Shown here: piece after piece, positions 5,771 to 8,659 of the stretch | Numbering within the stretch: the stretch's first letter is position 1 | How the letters are laid out: each line of letters opens with the position of its first letter | Assembly: GCA_023457875.1 (NCBI GenBank) | Contig: JAEXBC010000138.1 | Span: 1 to 8,659, forward strand | Length of the DNA: 8,659 nucleotides | Origin: Bacillota bacterium | GTDB taxonomy: Bacteria > Bacillota > Clostridia > Lachnospirales > Cellulosilyticaceae | Direction of reading: 5' to 3' | Position numbers and translations under genes: made by a program | The notes under the pieces: model-generated | The model's database searches: none | The model's input: only the letters and a program-made list of their open reading frames with translations | Told to the model about the DNA's origin: nothing

Positions 5771-6764
5771 AGATATTGTCCTCATAGATCTCAATATCCA
5801 TCTCGCTTTCCCACTGCCTTAATTGTTGATCTACTACTTCATTTTGCTTATCAGTAAACAAACTATCTTTAATCTCTTCCTTCACCTCTTCATAAGGACT
5901 CACCGTAGATTCTCTATTAATATGTTCTACTTTAATCAAATGCCAACCTTCTTTGGTTTGAACAGGTTCAGATACTTCTCCCTCATTAAGCTTTTGGGCA
6001 GCTGTTAGAAAGTTCGTATCATAATCCGGACTATTATAGGGGATATACTCAAGTAAACCGCCTTGTTTTTTTGTATCGTCCGTGCCATACTGAGTTGCTA
6101 ATGCTTCAAAGCTCATGCCTTGTAGATATTTTTCTTTTACCTCCTTAGCTTGTTGCTCTGTTGGTACTAAAATATGATACATCATTGCTCCTGGCTGTAC
6201 CATAAACAAATCTGGATTACCCTCGTAATACATTTTTGCCTCTTCATCTGTTACTGTAATATTGTCACAGCACGCAGTAATCACTTGACCGACAATCAGG
6301 TCTTCTCTTAGCATCACTTCAAGTTCATCTAATGACATCCCACTTGTATTTAGAGCTTCTTGAAAGGCTTTCTCGGTGTCATAATCTGCCTTTAAAAGTT
6401 CTAATTGCTGATCTACCTCTTTTTCTGTGACCTTAATACCCAAGCTATCAGCTTGAGCAATGAACACTTGTATCTCTATTAGATAATCTACTAAAAGACG
6501 TTTTTGTTCTTCATAGTATGTCATAGCCTCTTCATTATTTGCATAATCCTGTCCATATTGCCACTTCATGGTCGCATCCAAGTAAAGAAGTTGCTGTTCT
6601 AGTGCCCTTCTTGTAATTTCAATATCATTTACTTTTGCAATGACGACATCCTTATTTAATGAAGCTTTCTGTATCTGATTACTTGCTGTATTATTGCAGC
6701 CAACATCTAATGACAGTAATATTGCCACTAAAATGAATATATACGCCTTCTTCACTAGTCTCAT
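5769..6764 (-). CDS. Parvulin-type peptidyl-prolyl isomerase, predicted lipoprotein (PrsA/SurA-like foldase)
   Basis: A 331-residue exported foldase assisting folding of secreted proteins outside the membrane by cis-trans isomerisation of prolyl bonds. Residues 1-22 are a signal peptide (KK, then a hydrophobic stretch), with C23 as the probable lipid-modified cysteine in LSLDVGC. The Asp at -3 is unusual for a lipobox, so lipidation is likely but not certain. Residues ~38-185 form the helical SurA/PrsA-like N-terminal chaperone region starting VIAKVNDIEITRR. The parvulin domain spans ~191-282: H197 in YHILV, F219 in SFEALA, GGLLEY at 235-240, and the closing pattern G-E-V-S-E-P-V-Q-T-K-E-G-W-H-L-I (262-277). 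C165-C166 are adjacent cysteines. The reading frame is open to 6845, but the ATG at 6764 is chosen: it has AGGGAGG 6 nt upstream and begins directly with the signal peptide, whereas the longer version would overlap the kinase gene and bury the signal. It starts 22 bp after the kinase stop, so it is probably the last gene of that operon. Confidence 0.9.
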   Translation of the reverse strand: MRLVKKAYIFILVAILLSLDVGCNNTASNQIQKASLNKDVVIAKVNDIEITRRALEQQLLYLDATMKWQYGQDYANNEEAMTYYEEQKRLLVDYLIEIQVFIAQADSLGIKVTEKEVDQQLELLKADYDTEKAFQEALNTSGMSLDELEVMLREDLIVGQVITACCDNITVTDEEAKMYYEGNPDLFMVQPGAMMYHILVPTEQQAKEVKEKYLQGMSFEALATQYGTDDTKKQGGLLEYIPYNSPDYDTNFLTAAQKLNEGEVSEPVQTKEGWHLIKVEHINRESTVSPYEEVKEEIKDSLFTDKQNEVVDQQLRQWESEMDIEIYEDNI

Positions 6765-6770
6765 GATCTT

Positions 6771-6777
6771 CCTCCCT
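6771..6777 (-). promoter_or_regulatory. Ribosome binding site fixing the start of the foldase gene
   Basis: AGGGAGG on the minus strand, 6 nt before the ATG at 6764 and lying in the short gap after the kinase stop codon. It decides against the upstream in-frame ATG codons at 6845 and 6782. Confidence 0.85.
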
Positions 6778-6786
6778 GACATACTA

Positions 6787-8238
6787 CTAATGATCCAGTT
6801 CAAACCAAAATGTACTTCCGTGACCAATTTCACTTTGTACACCATATCTTGCTCCGTGCGCTTCTAGAATATTTCGCACAATTGATAACCCTAACCCAGT
6901 TCCTACTGTTGCTCTTTTATGACTTTTATCTACTTTATAATAACGTTCCCAAATATAAGGAAGGTTTTCCTTGGCAATACCCTCTCCTGTATCAATCACT
7001 TCAATACGAATACGGTGTTCTAGTATTCTTTGCTTGACGCTTACCTTTTTATCTTCTCCAGTATAATTAATCGCATTATTAATCAGATTGTATATAACCT
7101 GTGAAAGTTTAAGCTCATCTCCAATAATGGTAACTTCTTCATCATAATCAAAATCAATCAAAAATCCTTCACTTGCCGTTAATGTGTTATACCTTAGCAG
7201 TAAGTTCTGTATCATCTGTGTTAAGTTAAAGGGCTTCTCGTCTAAACCCTCCGTACCTGCTTGAAGTTTTGATAAATCCAATAAATCATTGACTAGCTGT
7301 GTTAAGCGCTTTGCCTCATCCACAATAATTTGCGAGTTTTCTGGTGAATTTTCAGAGGGCAAATCTCTCATTAACTCTGCATATCCCGTAATTAAAGTAA
7401 GGGGCGTACGTAAGTCATGAGATACATTGGCAATAAGTTCCCTTCTTAATTTTTCTGTCTTTGCAAGTTCTGTGGAAGTCTGACTTAATGTATTAGATAA
7501 TTCAGCTATTTCTTTATATCCCTTTTCATCAAAAACAATTTCCTCATCACCAATAGCCAGTTTTTTTGCCTTTTGATTGATATTAATAATAGGCCTTGCA
7601 ATCTTCCTAGCAATGATGAGGGCCAAAGCAAATGCCAAGCAAATCATAAATAAAGTGACATAACCAAGCTGCATACGAATTGTACTGACAGTGGCATCTA
7701 CAGGAGCGATCAAACTGTTGATTAATAGTACATATTGATTGCCGTTTTTAGTCGTTAGTATTTTAGTATAAATCATGGAATCATCTTTGTTCTTTAAATT
7801 GACTGGAACCCTGTTAAGCATACTACCATCTTGTTCAAGCCGCTTACTCATTTCATTATAGTTAAAATAATAAAGTAACTCTCCACCTCTTTTTTGGGCA
7901 TTCACCCCAACTAAGTAATATTCTAGATTAGACATATAATATATGCTACTATTATTGAGCTCGTCTCTCCTATAAAGTGCCTCTCCATCCATTGTTGTAA
8001 GTACAATACATAAGTTTTTTCTGCGGGCTAAACTATCTAAGATAGAAAGTAGCTGTTCATTATCTACGCTTTGCTGTATGCGTGTGCCTACACTTTTTAC
8101 TTCATTGATTTTTATTCTTTTGTAAAAATCATCTAAAAAAACAACCTGAAGCATCCATAATACGCCAAGCAATACACCTACAAACAAACTTAAATATCCA
8201 AATAATTGCCATCTGATGCTCCATCTATTTTTCTTCAA
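6787..8238 (-). CDS. Sensor histidine kinase, HAMP-HisKA-HATPase type
   Basis: A 483-residue membrane-bound sensor kinase of a two-component system. Membrane segments at ~12-34 and ~191-210 flank an extracytoplasmic sensing region of ~155 residues (35-190) whose ligand is not recognisable; it is mixed alpha/beta in character with several Tyr-rich stretches, perhaps a Cache/PAS-like fold. HAMP follows at ~211-262 (RKIARPI). HisKA carries the phospho-accepting H274 in NVSHDLRTPL. The ATPase has an N box (380-393, NLINNAINYT), G1 DTGEG (416-420), an F-like box around 429-436 and G2 GTGLGLSI (446-453), all intact. Start is TTG at 8238, overlapping the regulator gene by 14 bp, the usual sign of translational coupling; stops in the frame (TAA, TGA) just upstream exclude a longer form, and GAGGAG lies 12 nt upstream, slightly far. 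Its partner is the regulator just upstream. The specific stimulus is unknown. Confidence 0.95.
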   Translation of the reverse strand: MKKNRWSIRWQLFGYLSLFVGVLLGVLWMLQVVFLDDFYKRIKINEVKSVGTRIQQSVDNEQLLSILDSLARRKNLCIVLTTMDGEALYRRDELNNSSIYYMSNLEYYLVGVNAQKRGGELLYYFNYNEMSKRLEQDGSMLNRVPVNLKNKDDSMIYTKILTTKNGNQYVLLINSLIAPVDATVSTIRMQLGYVTLFMICLAFALALIIARKIARPIININQKAKKLAIGDEEIVFDEKGYKEIAELSNTLSQTSTELAKTEKLRRELIANVSHDLRTPLTLITGYAELMRDLPSENSPENSQIIVDEAKRLTQLVNDLLDLSKLQAGTEGLDEKPFNLTQMIQNLLLRYNTLTASEGFLIDFDYDEEVTIIGDELKLSQVIYNLINNAINYTGEDKKVSVKQRILEHRIRIEVIDTGEGIAKENLPYIWERYYKVDKSHKRATVGTGLGLSIVRNILEAHGARYGVQSEIGHGSTFWFELDH

Positions 8239-8659
8239 AGCGATAACCCACTCCTCTTAATGTCACAATGCGATTCGCATGTTTTCCTAGGCTCTTTCTC
8301 AGTATCTTAATATGTGTATCTAAAGTACGATCATCTCCATAATAGTCATAGCCCCATACATTACTAATTAAGCGCTCCCGAGATAGCGCAATACCTCTAT
8401 TTCTTACCAAATAAAAGAACAACTCATATTCCTTAGGTGTCATCTCTATATTTTTGCCATCAATACTTACAAGTCTTGCATCAAAATCTACTACAAGTCC
8501 ATCAAAATCTATGATGTCTTTAGTGGAAACTGACTCTTGGGGAGTACTATTGTGACGTTTTAATATCGCATGAAGCCGCATCATCAGCTCCTTAGGTGAA
8601 AAGGGTTTAACGACATAGTCATCTACGCCTATCTCAAAGCCATGTATACGGTCATATTC
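8225..8659 (-). CDS. OmpR/PhoB-family response regulator (5' end beyond the window)
   Basis: The visible 144 residues are the C-terminal part of a DNA-binding response regulator; the frame is open to the last base, so the phospho-acceptor Asp and most of the receiver domain lie outside. The first ~34 residues are the end of the receiver: GVDDYVVKPFSPKEL, with the conserved switch Lys (K18 of the fragment) followed by Pro. After a short linker comes a complete winged-helix domain (~50-143): MTPKEYELFFYLVRN, SRERLISNVWGYDY, the recognition-helix pattern RTLDTHIKILRKSLG and the wing ending RGVGYRFEEK. The Met at 8584 is internal, not the start. It is expected to be phosphorylated by the kinase encoded next, with which it overlaps by 14 bp, and may regulate the foldase gene at the end of the operon. 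Promoter not in view. Confidence 0.95.
   Translation of the reverse strand, partial: EYDRIHGFEIGVDDYVVKPFSPKELMMRLHAILKRHNSTPQESVSTKDIIDFDGLVVDFDARLVSIDGKNIEMTPKEYELFFYLVRNRGIALSRERLISNVWGYDYYGDDRTLDTHIKILRKSLGKHANRIVTLRGVGYRFEEK

Noticed and set aside
5823..6008. Plus-strand open frame of 61 codons within the foldase gene
   Set aside because: Antisense shadow of a well-supported gene, with no family pattern and no good start context.
6765..6845. 27-residue N-terminal extension of the foldase
   Set aside because: It would overlap the end of the kinase gene, move the signal peptide inward and ignore the strong AGGGAGG site placed just before the ATG at 6764.
6810..7037. Plus-strand open frame of 75 codons within the kinase gene
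   Set aside because: Antisense to the conserved ATPase domain; composition reflects the complementary strand.
8225..8584. A stand-alone 119-residue winged-helix protein starting at Met 8584
   Set aside because: The frame continues upstream to the window edge and encodes the receiver-domain end DDYVVKPFSPKEL, so this is an internal Met of a full response regulator.

Overview
The window is AT-rich (codons and spacers both), with strong AAGGAGG-type ribosome binding sites, three apparent non-ATG starts (TTG, GTG, TTG), a predicted Gram-positive-style lipoprotein foldase and Gram-positive gene pairs such as NfeD-flotillin. This suggests a low-GC Firmicute, most likely of class Clostridia (a Lachnospirales-like bacterium is my best guess; the sequence does not fix the genus). 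It looks like ordinary chromosome. I see no insertion sequence, phage gene, tRNA, rRNA or CRISPR array.

Layout. Bases 31-1050 (+) encode an HD-GYP domain protein, probably a cyclic-di-GMP phosphodiesterase, closed by a clear intrinsic terminator. Bases 1282-2478 (+) encode a membrane protein with an extracellular domain followed by seven membrane segments and no output domain. It has its own predicted promoter, with a perfect 24-bp palindrome just upstream of the -35 box. Convergent with it, 2499-3269 (-) is glutamate racemase (peptidoglycan precursor D-glutamate). From a divergent promoter region, 3464-3994 (+) encodes an NfeD-family membrane protein and 4108-5706 (+) a FloT/YuaG-type flotillin. 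Their 113-bp spacer holds a 15-bp tandem duplication, a 10-bp inverted repeat and two TATAAT boxes. A 15-bp-stem terminator, probably bidirectional, separates the flotillin from a minus-strand operon entering from the right edge: an OmpR-family response regulator (5' end outside the window), an overlapping HAMP-type sensor histidine kinase, and a parvulin-type peptidyl-prolyl isomerase predicted to be a lipoprotein.

How the genes may work together. Every gene has a plausible link to the cell envelope or membrane signalling. The clearest functional units are the NfeD-flotillin pair (membrane microdomain scaffold) and the regulator-kinase-foldase operon, which reads like a system coupling envelope sensing to secreted-protein folding. 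The HD-GYP protein and the output-less receptor are neighbours on one strand. A functional link through cyclic-di-GMP signalling is possible, but they are separated by a terminator and a promoter. No clearly novel system is proven here. The most unusual items are the output-less receptor with its palindrome, the structured nfeD-flotillin spacer and the 11-residue repeat array in the flotillin.
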